In this document: positions 41,988 through 50,569 of the stretch, in pieces
How positions within the stretch are numbered: the first letter of the stretch is position 1
Layout of the letters: each line of letters starts with the position of its first letter
Assembly: GCA_033795365.1 (NCBI GenBank)
Contig: JARYGU010000001.1
Span: 372,001 to 436,000, forward strand
DNA: 64,000 bases
Reading direction: 5' to 3'
DNA from: JARYGU01 sp033795365
Lineage (GTDB): Bacteria; Pseudomonadota; Alphaproteobacteria; Rhizobiales; Rhizobiaceae
Translations under genes and position numbers: made by a program
The notes under the pieces: generated by a model
Told to the model about the DNA's origin: nothing
The model's database searches: none
What the model saw: only the letters and a program-made list of their open reading frames with translations

Positions 41988-43217
41988 ATGGCCATGAAGA
42001 GTACGGTGCCGAATACTCTATTCGTTTTATTCGCCTGTTTTTTATTGCTCGTCAATGCGCCGGAATTGGGGGCGCAGGAGAAAAAGGAAGCCAAGGGCCC
42101 GGTCGAAGTGCGCATCGGGTATTTGCGCGCTTACGAACCGCAGCTGGCACTTTCCGTTCTCGACATTCCGCCGAGAGACGAAGGCGTTGCGGGAGCGAAT
42201 GTCGCGATCGCCGACAACAATACCACCGGGCAGTTTCTCGGGCAGTCCTTCAGCCTCGACGTTACCGAAGCGAAATTCGACGAGGATGTCGTACCGACAT
42301 TCAGGGAGATGCTGGCGCGGGGCGACAAATATGTTCTGACGGACATTTCCGCCAAACAGCTGCTGTCCATTGCCGATCTCGCAAAGGAAAACGGCGTCCT
42401 TCTCTTCAATGTGGGCGCTACAGACGATGTCTTACGCGAACAGGAATGCCGTTCCAACGTCTTTCATACCGCACCGACGCGCTCCATGCTCGCCGATGGC
42501 CTGGCCCAATATCTCCTCTGGAAACAGTGGAGGAATTGGGTGTTGCTCTATGGCTCGCACGAACGGGATCGGCTCTTTGCCGATGCCGTGCGGCGTGCAG
42601 CGACCCGCTTCGGCGCGAAGATCGTCGAAGAGCGGCTTTACGAAGATACCGGAACCGCCCGCAGGACAGATAGCGGGATAATCCAAGTGCAGCGCCAGAT
42701 GCCGGTGTTCACCCAAGACCTTCCGGAACACGATGTCGTCGTCGTTGCGGACGAAAGCGAAGTGTTCGGCAGCTATGTTCCCTATCGGACCTGGACACCG
42801 CGTCCCGTCGTTGGAACCGCCGGGCTCGTGCCCTCGTCGTGGCACCCGTCAAGTGAACAATGGGGCGGATCGCAGATCCAGAACCGCTTCGCGAAGGCGA
42901 ACGGACGGCGGATGCTTTCCAAGGACATGCAGGCCTGGACCGCGGTGCGCATTCTTGGCGAAGCGGCGACACGGACCAGCAGCAACGATCCGGCACAAAT
43001 CGAAACCTACATCAAGTCGGAAGACTTCTCGCTCGCCGCGTTCAAAGGACAGAAAGTGACGTTCCGCAGATGGAACTGGCAGCTTCGCCAGCCGATCCTG
43101 CTCGCCGACGGCAGAGGCGTCGTATCCACATCACCTCAAGAGGGTTTTCTTCACCAGTTTTCCGAACTCGATACGCTGGGAGTAGATCAGCCGGAGACTG
43201 CCTGTAAACTGAACTGA
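41988..43217 (+). CDS. ABC transporter substrate-binding protein of the PQQ-dependent alcohol dehydrogenase system
   Basis: 409 residues with a signal peptide (to about GAQ-EK). Branched-chain amino-acid-receptor-like fold: VRIGYLRAYEPQLALSVLDIPPRDEG, VLTDISAKQLLSIADLA, LLFNVGATDDVLREQEC. This matches the binding proteins found only with PQQ alcohol dehydrogenase clusters. Since the ABC genes downstream resemble an exporter, it may sense or buffer a substrate rather than feed an importer. ATG 41988 is used; ATG 41994 is also possible. First gene of a rightward run of at least six. Confidence 0.87.
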   Translation: MAMKSTVPNTLFVLFACFLLLVNAPELGAQEKKEAKGPVEVRIGYLRAYEPQLALSVLDIPPRDEGVAGANVAIADNNTTGQFLGQSFSLDVTEAKFDEDVVPTFREMLARGDKYVLTDISAKQLLSIADLAKENGVLLFNVGATDDVLREQECRSNVFHTAPTRSMLADGLAQYLLWKQWRNWVLLYGSHERDRLFADAVRRAATRFGAKIVEERLYEDTGTARRTDSGIIQVQRQMPVFTQDLPEHDVVVVADESEVFGSYVPYRTWTPRPVVGTAGLVPSSWHPSSEQWGGSQIQNRFAKANGRRMLSKDMQAWTAVRILGEAATRTSSNDPAQIETYIKSEDFSLAAFKGQKVTFRRWNWQLRQPILLADGRGVVSTSPQEGFLHQFSELDTLGVDQPETACKLN

Positions 43218-43238
43218 AAAAGAGAATGGGAGGAAAGA

Positions 43239-44213
43239 ATGCGCAGACATGTCTGCCTGCTGTTGGGCACGATTGCCCTCGTGGCCTGTGAAAAATCGGC
43301 ATGGGCAAATGCCGTCTATGTTTCCAACGAAAAGGACAATACAGTCACCATCGTCGATTCCGCGACCATGGAAGCGGTGAAGACCATTGAGGTCGGGCAA
43401 AGGCCGCGCGGCATCACGATTTCCCATGACGGAAAACATCTTTACGTCTGCGCCAGCGACGACGATACCGTCCAGGTGATCGATACGTCGACGCACGAGA
43501 TCGTCAGGACGCTTCCTTCCGGGCCCGATCCCGAGCTTTTCGTTCTCTCGCCCGACGGCAAGACGCTCTATGTCGCGAACGAGGACGACAATCTGGTCAC
43601 CGTTATCGACGTCGAAAAAGGTAGCATGATCACCGAAATTCCGGTCGGGGTGGAGCCGGAGGGAATGGGAATCAGCCCGGACGGCAAAACCATGGTGAAC
43701 ACGTCCGAAACGACCAATATGGCCCATTTCATCGACACCTCCACGCACGAGATCGCAAACAACGTGCTGGTCGATGCGCGTCCGCGCTTCGCCGAATTCA
43801 TGCCGGACGGATCCCAGGTCTGGATCAGCTCGGAAATCGGCGGAACCGTCTCGGTGATCGACAACGATTCCCGCGAAGTCGTGCATAAGATCACCTTCGA
43901 AATTCAAGGCGTAAGGTCGGAAGCCATACAGCCGGTGGGCGTCCGCATCAGTGCGGACGGCAAGAAGGCCTATGTGGCGCTGGGTCCGGCAAACCGCGTC
44001 GCGGTCGTGAATACCGAGACGTACGAGGTCGAAAAATATGTGCTCGTCGGCCAGCGCGTTTGGCAGCTCGCCTTCACGCCGGACGGCAAGCACATCATCA
44101 GCACGAACGGGCTCTCCAACGATATCACCTTCATCGATACCGCGACGGACGAACCGATCAAGTCCGTCACGGTCGGCGCGATGCCCTGGGGAGTGGTCGT
44201 CGCACCCAACTGA
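43239..44213 (+). CDS. PQQ-dependent catabolism-associated beta-propeller (YVTN) protein
   Basis: 324 residues with a signal peptide (cut near AWA-NA). Seven repeats of about 42 residues with the pattern VYVSNEKDNTVTIVDS, LYVCASDDDTVQVID, LYVANEDDNLVTVID, forming a seven-bladed YVTN propeller in the periplasm. Similar proteins always accompany PQQ alcohol dehydrogenase gene sets; binding of the dehydrogenase or PQQ is possible but unproven. 22 bases after the binding protein, with GGGAGGAAAG before the ATG. Confidence 0.9.
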   Translation: MRRHVCLLLGTIALVACEKSAWANAVYVSNEKDNTVTIVDSATMEAVKTIEVGQRPRGITISHDGKHLYVCASDDDTVQVIDTSTHEIVRTLPSGPDPELFVLSPDGKTLYVANEDDNLVTVIDVEKGSMITEIPVGVEPEGMGISPDGKTMVNTSETTNMAHFIDTSTHEIANNVLVDARPRFAEFMPDGSQVWISSEIGGTVSVIDNDSREVVHKITFEIQGVRSEAIQPVGVRISADGKKAYVALGPANRVAVVNTETYEVEKYVLVGQRVWQLAFTPDGKHIISTNGLSNDITFIDTATDEPIKSVTVGAMPWGVVVAPN

Positions 44214-44244
44214 TCAGCACTCGATTTTTTTAAGGGAGGAAACT

Positions 44245-44706
44245 ATGCCTAAATTCAAGATCATTGCCTTTGCCGCGCTTCTTGGCGCTCTTTGCATTCA
44301 GCCGCACACCTTTGCCCAAGCTGACGACGACGATGACGACGATGCTCCGAAAGTCACCCGCGCCAGCCAGAATGTGCCCGAGCTGATTCTCGGAACGAAG
44401 GAGGATGCCTATACGGTCAACCAGAAGGATTTCGAGCTCGTCTCCGGTCAGGGATACCGCTGGAAGATAAGCTCCGCAGGCGGGCTCGAATACAAGTTCT
44501 TCACCGATCTCTTCCGCAATGTCTGGATGAACCAGATCGTCATAAACGATCTTGAAGTCCATATGAACGGCGCGCCTGCCTGGCTCGAATTCGACGCCGA
44601 GGGAACGATCAACGTACAGTTCACCGCCGTTCGCCCGGGTGAATATACATGGTCCGTCCCCGATCTCGCCGACAAGGGCATGACCGGGAAGATTACGATC
44701 AAGTAG
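44245..44706 (+). CDS. Secreted Asp-rich protein of the PQQ-associated cluster (function unknown)
   Basis: 153 residues. Signal peptide (cut near AQA), then seven consecutive Asp residues (ADDDDDDDAP), then a roughly 115-residue beta-rich domain (TVNQKDFELVSGQGYRW..., PGEYTWSVPDLADKGM) reminiscent of a cupredoxin-like fold but without the Cys-His copper site. The acidic run right at the mature N-terminus could bind metal ions, and lanthanides are an obvious candidate beside XoxF biology; this is inference. GGGAGGAAAC is a strong Shine-Dalgarno. Cotranscribed with the propeller and ABC genes. Confidence 0.78.
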   Translation: MPKFKIIAFAALLGALCIQPHTFAQADDDDDDDAPKVTRASQNVPELILGTKEDAYTVNQKDFELVSGQGYRWKISSAGGLEYKFFTDLFRNVWMNQIVINDLEVHMNGAPAWLEFDAEGTINVQFTAVRPGEYTWSVPDLADKGMTGKITIK

Positions 44707-44758
44707 AGCCGAGACAGGTGGACGACGGCATCGCCGTCGTCCACGGGAGGCATCGCCG

Positions 44759-45562
44759 ATGAAATCCGAAGCCAGATCGTCCGAAATCCACAGCGATAGA
44801 GGAAGGGCTGGTCCTGCCGCTCTGGAGCTCGCCTCCGTCAGCTACAGCTATGGCGAGCGAAAGGCGCTCGACGAGGTATCGTTCTCCATCGAACCCGGCC
44901 GGTTCGCCGTCTTGCTCGGCTTGAACGGCGCGGGAAAGACCACCCTCTTTTCGCTGATCAGCCATCTTTACGCGACGCGGCACGGCGACATCCGGGTTTT
45001 CGGCCACCCCATCAACCGCAATCCCGGCGATGCGCTGCGGCGCCTCGGCATCGTCTTCCAGGCTCGCACGCTCGATCTCGATCTTACCGTCAAGCAGAAC
45101 CTCTTCTATCACGCCTCTCTCCACGGCATCGGCACACGATCCGCACGGCAGCGCATCGACGAGCTTCTTCAATCGATCGACATGAGCGACAGGCTCGACG
45201 ACAAAGTACGCGGCCTGTCAGGCGGGCAGATCCGTCGCGTCGAAATCATACGGGCTCTTCTTCACCGTCCTTCCCTGCTCCTGCTCGACGAGGCAACCGT
45301 CGGACTGGACATCAAGTCCCGCGCGACCATCCTCAGAGACATCCGCAGGCTGGTCGACGAGAAAGGCATCAGCGTCCTCTGGGCCACCCACCTGATCGAC
45401 GAGGTCAATCACGCCGATCAGATCGTGGTGCTCGACAAGGGCAGGCTCGTCGCGGACGGCCGAGCGTCGGACATTCTCGTACGGACGTCGTCCGACACCA
45501 TCAACCAGGCATTCTCTAAACTCACCGGCATCGTCGACATCCGTTCGGGAGGAAAATCATGA
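44759..45562 (+). CDS. ABC exporter ATPase of the PQQ-dependent alcohol dehydrogenase system
   Basis: 267 residues. Walker A GLNGAGKTTLFS, Q-loop VFQARTLDLDLTV, signature LSGGQIRRVEIIRAL, Walker B LLLLDEATVGLD and H-loop ATHLIDE, with the drug/exporter-type pattern (NodI/CcmA-like). Pairs with the permease downstream (4-nt overlap). Related to the Ped ABC system of Pseudomonas, which, as I recall, is needed for lanthanide-dependent alcohol oxidation. The transported compound is unknown. Confidence 0.88.
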   Translation: MKSEARSSEIHSDRGRAGPAALELASVSYSYGERKALDEVSFSIEPGRFAVLLGLNGAGKTTLFSLISHLYATRHGDIRVFGHPINRNPGDALRRLGIVFQARTLDLDLTVKQNLFYHASLHGIGTRSARQRIDELLQSIDMSDRLDDKVRGLSGGQIRRVEIIRALLHRPSLLLLDEATVGLDIKSRATILRDIRRLVDEKGISVLWATHLIDEVNHADQIVVLDKGRLVADGRASDILVRTSSDTINQAFSKLTGIVDIRSGGKS

Positions 45563-46416
45563 CGGCCATCGACTTTGCAGCGGGGGAGGAACGGAAGGGA
45601 TTCAAGCTTCTGCAGTACCTGATCTGCCTCAAGGGCATCCTTGCGCGCGAGGGGCTGCGCTATTTCTCCCAGAAAGAACGGTTCGTTTCCTCTCTCGTCC
45701 GCCCGCTGCTCTGGCTGTTCATATTCGCAGCCGGCTTCCGGCAGGTGCTCGGCGTCTCGATCATTCCGCCTTACCAAACCTATGTCCTTTACGAGGTCTA
45801 TATAACGCCCGGACTTTGCGGGATGATCCTGCTTTTCAGCGGTATGCAATCGTCGTTGTCCATGGTCTATGACAGGGAGATGGGGAATATGCGCATTCTC
45901 CTCGTCAGCCCCTTCCCGCGATGGTTCCTGCTGGCGAGCAAACTCCTCGCTGGTGTCGCCGTCTCTCTCGTCCAGGTCTATGCGTTTCTGCTGATAGCGT
46001 GGTTCTGGGACGTGAAGGCTCCGATCGCCGGCTATCTGCTTATTCTCCCGGCGCTGTTTCTGTCGGGCCTGATGCTGGGAGCTCTGGGCATGCTGTTGTC
46101 TTCACTGGTCAAGCAGCTCGAGAATTTCGCGGGCATCATGAACTTCGTGATCTTCCCGATGTATTTCGCCTCTTCCGCGCTCTACCCGCTCTGGCGGATA
46201 CAGGAGGCAAGCCCGCTTCTCTACAAGATCTGCCTTCTTAATCCCTTCACCTACGCCGTGGAGCTCATTCGCTTCGCTTTCTACGGACAAATCGAATGGT
46301 TCTCGCTTGCGATCGTCGTCACGGTCACCTTGACCTTCCTTGGCGGCGCCGTTCTCGCGTATAATCCGGCGCGCGGCCTCACCATTCGCAAACAGGAAAT
46401 GGGAGCGAGCAATTGA
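45559..46416 (+). CDS. ABC-2 type permease of the PQQ-dependent alcohol dehydrogenase system (PedC-like)
   Basis: 285 residues with six membrane helices of the ABC-2/NodJ type: VRPLLWLFIFAAGFRQVLG at the first helix, MGNMRILLVSPFPRWFLLASKLLAG in the loop, and PMYFASSALYPLWRIQ near the end. Exporter-type topology rather than importer. It overlaps both the ATPase gene and the coiled-coil gene by 4 nt, so all three are translated together. Confidence 0.88.
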   Translation: MTAIDFAAGEERKGFKLLQYLICLKGILAREGLRYFSQKERFVSSLVRPLLWLFIFAAGFRQVLGVSIIPPYQTYVLYEVYITPGLCGMILLFSGMQSSLSMVYDREMGNMRILLVSPFPRWFLLASKLLAGVAVSLVQVYAFLLIAWFWDVKAPIAGYLLILPALFLSGLMLGALGMLLSSLVKQLENFAGIMNFVIFPMYFASSALYPLWRIQEASPLLYKICLLNPFTYAVELIRFAFYGQIEWFSLAIVVTVTLTFLGGAVLAYNPARGLTIRKQEMGASN

Positions 46417-47030
46417 AACAGTATCTCGTCACGATCGCCGTCTTAGGCGCATTGCCCGCTGTTTCCGCATCGGCCGCAATGAACACCGATCCTGATTGGC
46501 CCTGCATCCAGCGGAAAGTCCCGGAACTTTCCATCGGGCAGGTGTGGAACGGTGAGCTGACCGCAAGCGCGGAAGACTGGGACAAGGATTCGAAACTCGC
46601 CGATCTTGCGAGCGAGCTCGTCCAACGCAGCAATCCCATAGAGAACGCAAGAAAGCAGATAGCCGACTATGCGGCGAGCTTGCCGAAGGAGAAGGCGAAC
46701 GAGAAGCTTACCCAGCTTTTCTACGGGATCTTCCACAAGATCAATCTCGAGCGGGATCAGGTGATTTCCGGGATTACCCGCTATGCGAGCAAGCAAAGGC
46801 AACTTGCGTCGGATTTGCGCGCGAAAGCCTCCGAGATCGACAAATTGCGCGCCCAGCCTTCCGCCGACGCGGCAGATGTCGAGCGGCAGAGCGAGCAGCT
46901 GACTTGGGAAACCCGCATCTTCGAGGAGCGGGTGCAGTCGCTGACCTATGTCTGCGAGGTCCCCACCCTCATCGAGCAACGCCTCTATTCGCTCTCCAAG
47001 ATCATCGGCGAGATGCTGGGCAAGAGCTGA
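46413..47030 (+). CDS. Secreted helical/coiled-coil protein of the PQQ-associated cluster
   Basis: 205 residues; the start is a TTG overlapping the permease stop by 4 nt. Signal peptide (to SASA-AM), then DPDWPCIQRKVPELSIGQVW and a long helical region with heptad-like charged repeats, SKQRQLASDLRAKASEIDKLRAQ, quoted as KQRQLASDLRAK and ASEIDKLRAQ. Two cysteines (PCIQ and YVCEV) may pair. No known domain. Found after the Ped-type permease, so a periplasmic partner of that exporter is likely. Confidence 0.78.
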   Translation: MKQYLVTIAVLGALPAVSASAAMNTDPDWPCIQRKVPELSIGQVWNGELTASAEDWDKDSKLADLASELVQRSNPIENARKQIADYAASLPKEKANEKLTQLFYGIFHKINLERDQVISGITRYASKQRQLASDLRAKASEIDKLRAQPSADAADVERQSEQLTWETRIFEERVQSLTYVCEVPTLIEQRLYSLSKIIGEMLGKS

Positions 47031-47170
47031 CGGGAGAGCGCCTTCAAGCAAAAGTGAGCGGCCACCACACGAACGTTGTAGAAAAAAACCGGAGGGGCCT
47101 CTACTTTACGGTGACATCGGTTTTCTCCGATCATTGCCTGCTAGCGGACACCATACATAGAGGGTCGGCC

Positions 47171-47629
47171 ATGGTTACCTTTACACTCAACGGACAGCAA
47201 AGAACCTTCGACGGGGACCCGGATACGCCCCTTCTTTGGGTCATTCGAGACTTCGAGAAACTGACGGGAACGAAATACGGCTGCGGTGTCGCTCAATGCG
47301 GCGCATGCACCGTACATCTCGACGGAATGACGCGCCGCTCCTGCATCACGCCGATATCCAGCATAGAGGGTTCGGAGGTCGTTACGATCGAAGGCGTCAG
47401 CGGACCTGAAGCGGACGCGGTCAAGGCCGCCTGGGTAGAGATCGACGTACCGCAATGCGGCTACTGTCAATCGGGACAGATCATGTCCGCGGTCGCTCTT
47501 CTTCAGATGTCGCCGAAGCCGTCTGATGAGGAAATCGATGGCGCCATGGCAGGAAATCTCTGTCGATGCGCCACCTACCACCGCATCCGGCAGGCCATTC
47601 ACAATGCCGCCGGCACGATGGAGGGCTGA
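47171..47629 (+). CDS. Aldehyde/isoquinoline oxidoreductase small subunit, [2Fe-2S] protein
   Basis: 152 residues. Plant-type ferredoxin cluster motif CGVAQCGACTVHLDG (C-x4-C-x2-C) and the C-terminal four-helix cluster motif CGYCQSGQIM ... NLCRCATYHRI. Small subunit of a xanthine-oxidase-family enzyme, passing electrons from the molybdenum centre to the cytochrome. It lacks its own signal peptide, so it would leave the cell together with the Tat-exported large subunit encoded three bases downstream. The start ATG follows a 140-base gap that may hold a promoter. Confidence 0.92.
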   Translation: MVTFTLNGQQRTFDGDPDTPLLWVIRDFEKLTGTKYGCGVAQCGACTVHLDGMTRRSCITPISSIEGSEVVTIEGVSGPEADAVKAAWVEIDVPQCGYCQSGQIMSAVALLQMSPKPSDEEIDGAMAGNLCRCATYHRIRQAIHNAAGTMEG

Positions 47630-47632
47630 GCG

Positions 47633-49789
47633 ATGACTATACACGAGATATCCACCACGCGACGCGCATTTCTGACCGGCACCGGCTTGGTGATCGGACT
47701 TGCCATCGCTCCCAAGATGACCGCTTTCGCCGCGCCTCAGGGCGTGCCGGCCGGCGGGGATGCGGCGCTCACGCCACTCAACGCATTCGTCAAGATCGGC
47801 ACGGACGATACCGTCACCATTCTTTGCAAACACATCGAATTCGGACAGGGCCCGTTCACCGGGCTTGCCACATTGGTCGCCGAGGAACTGGACGCCGACT
47901 GGGGCCAAATGCGGGCCGTTCATTCGCCCGCCGACGACAAGACCTACGCCAACCTGGCCTTCGGCGTTCAGGGAACCGGCGGCTCGACGGCGATCGCCAA
48001 TTCCTACGAGCAGCTCCGCAAGGCCGGTGCGACGGCACGCGCCATGCTGGTTGCGGCCGCTGCTGCGGAATGGGGCGTGGCGGCCGGAGAGATCACCGTC
48101 GAAAAGGGGCGCATGCGGCACGCGGCTTCCGGCCGTGAGAGCGGCTTCGGCGCCTTCGCCGTGAAGGCTGCGGCGCAGACGCCACCGGAAAACCCGCCGC
48201 TCAAGGATCCGAGCCAGTTCGTGCTCATCGGCCAGGATCTGCCGAAGCTCGATACCTTGGGTAAGACCAACGGTCAGGCGATCTATACGCTCGATATCGT
48301 CACCGACGACATGCTCGTTGCCGTTGTCGCCCATCCTGATCATTTCGGCGCGACGGTCAGATCCTTCGATGACGCCGAAGCACGAAAGGTGACCGGAGTC
48401 GTGGATGTCAAACAGATACCGCAGGGTGTCGCCGTCTATGCCGACAACACATTCGCGGCCTTGAAAGGCCGGGATGCGCTGATCGTCGACTGGGACCTTT
48501 CACAAGCGGAAACCCGCTCCAGCGACCAGCTTGCAGCGGACTATATCAAGCAGTTCGAAGCCGAAGGCCTCCAGGCGACGAACAACGGCAATGTCGAGCA
48601 GGCTTTCGCCGAAGACGGTGTGGAAACGCTGGAAGCGGAACTCGTATTCCCCTTCCTTGCCCACGCGCCGATGGAACCCCTCGATGCCGTGTTCATCAAG
48701 GCAGCCGACGGCTCGCTCGATGTCTATTCGGGTGCGCAGTTTCCGGGGATGGACCTTACGACGGCAGCAAAGGCGACGGGCCTCGACCCCTCGAAGGTTC
48801 GGCTCAATACGCAGATTGCAGGCGGCAGCTTCGGCAGAAGGGCGCAGTTCGGCTCGCCTTACATGCAGGAAGCAGCCGCCGTATTCGCTGCGACCGACGG
48901 CACGCGCCCGCTGAAGCACATGTGGACGCGCGAGGACGATATCCGCGGCGGATACTACCGGCCGATGTACGTGCACCGGATGCGCGGCGCGATCGATGCA
49001 GATGGGCGGATCACCGCATGGGATCAATCGGTCGTCGGCCAATCCATCATGGGCAAGGCTGATCTGGACGAGACCTCCGTCGAAGGTGCGTCAAACCTTC
49101 CCTACACCATTGCGAACCTGCGGGTGATGTCTCACAACACCACCCTGGCGGTGCCGCCGCTCTGGTGGCGATCGGTCGGGCACACGCATACCGGCTTCGC
49201 GGTGGAAACCTTCGTGGACGAGCTCCTGCAGAAGGTAGGCAAAGACCCGGTCGAGGGGCGTATGGCTCTTCTCGGCAACGAACCCCGTCACATGGGAACC
49301 CTGAAGAAGGTGGCCGAGATGGCCGACTGGGGATCGGCGCTTCCCGAAGGCCGCGAGCGCGGTGTCGCAGTCGTCAAAAGCTTCGGCACCTACGTGGCTC
49401 AGATTGTCGAGATTTCGGTCGGCGAAGGCGACACGCCGCGTGTGCACAAGGTCTGGTGTGCGGTCGATTGCGGCGTGGCGATCAACCCGAATGTGATCGC
49501 GGCCCAGATGGAGGGCGGAATAGGCTTCGGTCTCGGCGCGGTTCTCTTCGACGCGGTCACGCTCGGGGAAGGCGGCAAGATCGTGCAGTCGAACTTCCAC
49601 GATTACCGCTCGCTCCGCATTAACGAGATGCCAGCGGTCGAGGTTGCCGTGATCCCGTCAACGGAAGCGCCGACAGGCGTGGGAGAGCCCGGCGTCCCGC
49701 CCGTCGGTCCGGCGGTCGCCAATGCCTGGCGACGGTTGACGGGCAATCCGGTTCGCCGCCTGCCGATCGTCAACTTTCTCACGTCGTGA
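47633..49789 (+). CDS. Molybdenum-containing aldehyde/isoquinoline oxidoreductase large subunit
   Basis: 718 residues. A Tat signal (STTRRAFLTGTGLVIG) exports the folded enzyme. Xanthine-oxidase family features: KHIEFGQGPFTGLATL, GGSFGRRAQFGSPY, and the catalytic Glu in GVGEPGVPPVGPA. Single-chain large subunit of the IorB/aldehyde dehydrogenase type using a molybdopterin dinucleotide. In this setting it probably oxidises aldehydes formed in the periplasm by PQQ alcohol dehydrogenases. The cytochrome gene 10 bases downstream is the likely electron acceptor. Confidence 0.92.
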   Translation: MTIHEISTTRRAFLTGTGLVIGLAIAPKMTAFAAPQGVPAGGDAALTPLNAFVKIGTDDTVTILCKHIEFGQGPFTGLATLVAEELDADWGQMRAVHSPADDKTYANLAFGVQGTGGSTAIANSYEQLRKAGATARAMLVAAAAAEWGVAAGEITVEKGRMRHAASGRESGFGAFAVKAAAQTPPENPPLKDPSQFVLIGQDLPKLDTLGKTNGQAIYTLDIVTDDMLVAVVAHPDHFGATVRSFDDAEARKVTGVVDVKQIPQGVAVYADNTFAALKGRDALIVDWDLSQAETRSSDQLAADYIKQFEAEGLQATNNGNVEQAFAEDGVETLEAELVFPFLAHAPMEPLDAVFIKAADGSLDVYSGAQFPGMDLTTAAKATGLDPSKVRLNTQIAGGSFGRRAQFGSPYMQEAAAVFAATDGTRPLKHMWTREDDIRGGYYRPMYVHRMRGAIDADGRITAWDQSVVGQSIMGKADLDETSVEGASNLPYTIANLRVMSHNTTLAVPPLWWRSVGHTHTGFAVETFVDELLQKVGKDPVEGRMALLGNEPRHMGTLKKVAEMADWGSALPEGRERGVAVVKSFGTYVAQIVEISVGEGDTPRVHKVWCAVDCGVAINPNVIAAQMEGGIGFGLGAVLFDAVTLGEGGKIVQSNFHDYRSLRINEMPAVEVAVIPSTEAPTGVGEPGVPPVGPAVANAWRRLTGNPVRRLPIVNFLTS

Positions 49790-49799
49790 AAGGCCTGTC

Positions 49800-50447
49800 A
49801 TGAAGAGATTTCTTGTTCTTGCCGGCTTTGCGGCAGGCTCCGCCGCGGCTATCGCCCTGTCTTCCGTTTCCGTCGCCCAGGAACAGCCGTCCGGGGCCGG
49901 CAACTCGCTCAAGCCCGCTTCGGAATTCCAGGCCATCGCAGACGAGGAGCAGCGATCCCTGGCACTGTTCGAAGAAGCGGGCAAGGTCATTCAGCATCCG
50001 CGATGCGTCAACTGTCATCCCGCATCCGACCGGCCGTTGCAGGCGATCGCGATGCATCCGCACCAGCCGCCGGTCTCTCGCGGAGAAGGCGGCATGGGCA
50101 TGCCCGGCATGACCTGCAACACCTGCCACGGCGAGGAGAATGTGGATGTCGTCGGTCAGGCAGAGACGCTGAAGAGCATTCCCGGCCATCCGTCCTGGCA
50201 TCTGGCGCCGATCGAAATGGCCTGGGAAGGCAAGTCGCTCGGCGAGATCTGTCGGCAGATCAAGGATCCCGAACGCAACGGCGGCATGACGCTTGCCGAG
50301 CTCACCGACCACATGGCCACCGACAGCCTCGTGGCATGGGGCTGGAATCCGGGCAAGGGGCGCGAGCCCGTTCCCGGATCTCAGGAGGTCTTCGGCGAAC
50401 TTATTCGCGCCTGGGTCGCAAGCGGAGCAGCCTGTCCGACGGGCTGA
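49800..50447 (+). CDS. Di-haem cytochrome c partner of the molybdenum aldehyde dehydrogenase
   Basis: 215 residues with a signal peptide (cut near SVA-QE). Two haem sites, CVNCH (RCVNCHPASDR) and CNTCH (TCNTCHGEEN), about 40 residues apart, separated by a His/Met-rich part (AIAMHPHQPPV, GGMGMPGM) that could supply axial ligands. It follows the large-subunit gene by 10 bases and would carry its electrons to the respiratory chain. A short CCTGTC/GACAGG inverted repeat overlaps the stop codon and may end the transcript. Confidence 0.88.
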   Translation: MKRFLVLAGFAAGSAAAIALSSVSVAQEQPSGAGNSLKPASEFQAIADEEQRSLALFEEAGKVIQHPRCVNCHPASDRPLQAIAMHPHQPPVSRGEGGMGMPGMTCNTCHGEENVDVVGQAETLKSIPGHPSWHLAPIEMAWEGKSLGEICRQIKDPERNGGMTLAELTDHMATDSLVAWGWNPGKGREPVPGSQEVFGELIRAWVASGAACPTG

Positions 50448-50569
50448 CAGGTTTCCTCTGCCTGACCTTCAGCGAAAATATGTCTCGACGACGCTTCGGC
50501 GCCGCATCGCCATGACCTGCTCGCGCGAGAAACCGCACCGACTTTTCCCATGGTAGCCTTCCCGCCAGT

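Noticed and set aside
44320..44345. GAC/GAT tract as a phase-variable microsatellite
   Set aside because: The tract mixes both Asp codons and is short, so coding function is more likely than slippage control; kept only as a caution in the finding.
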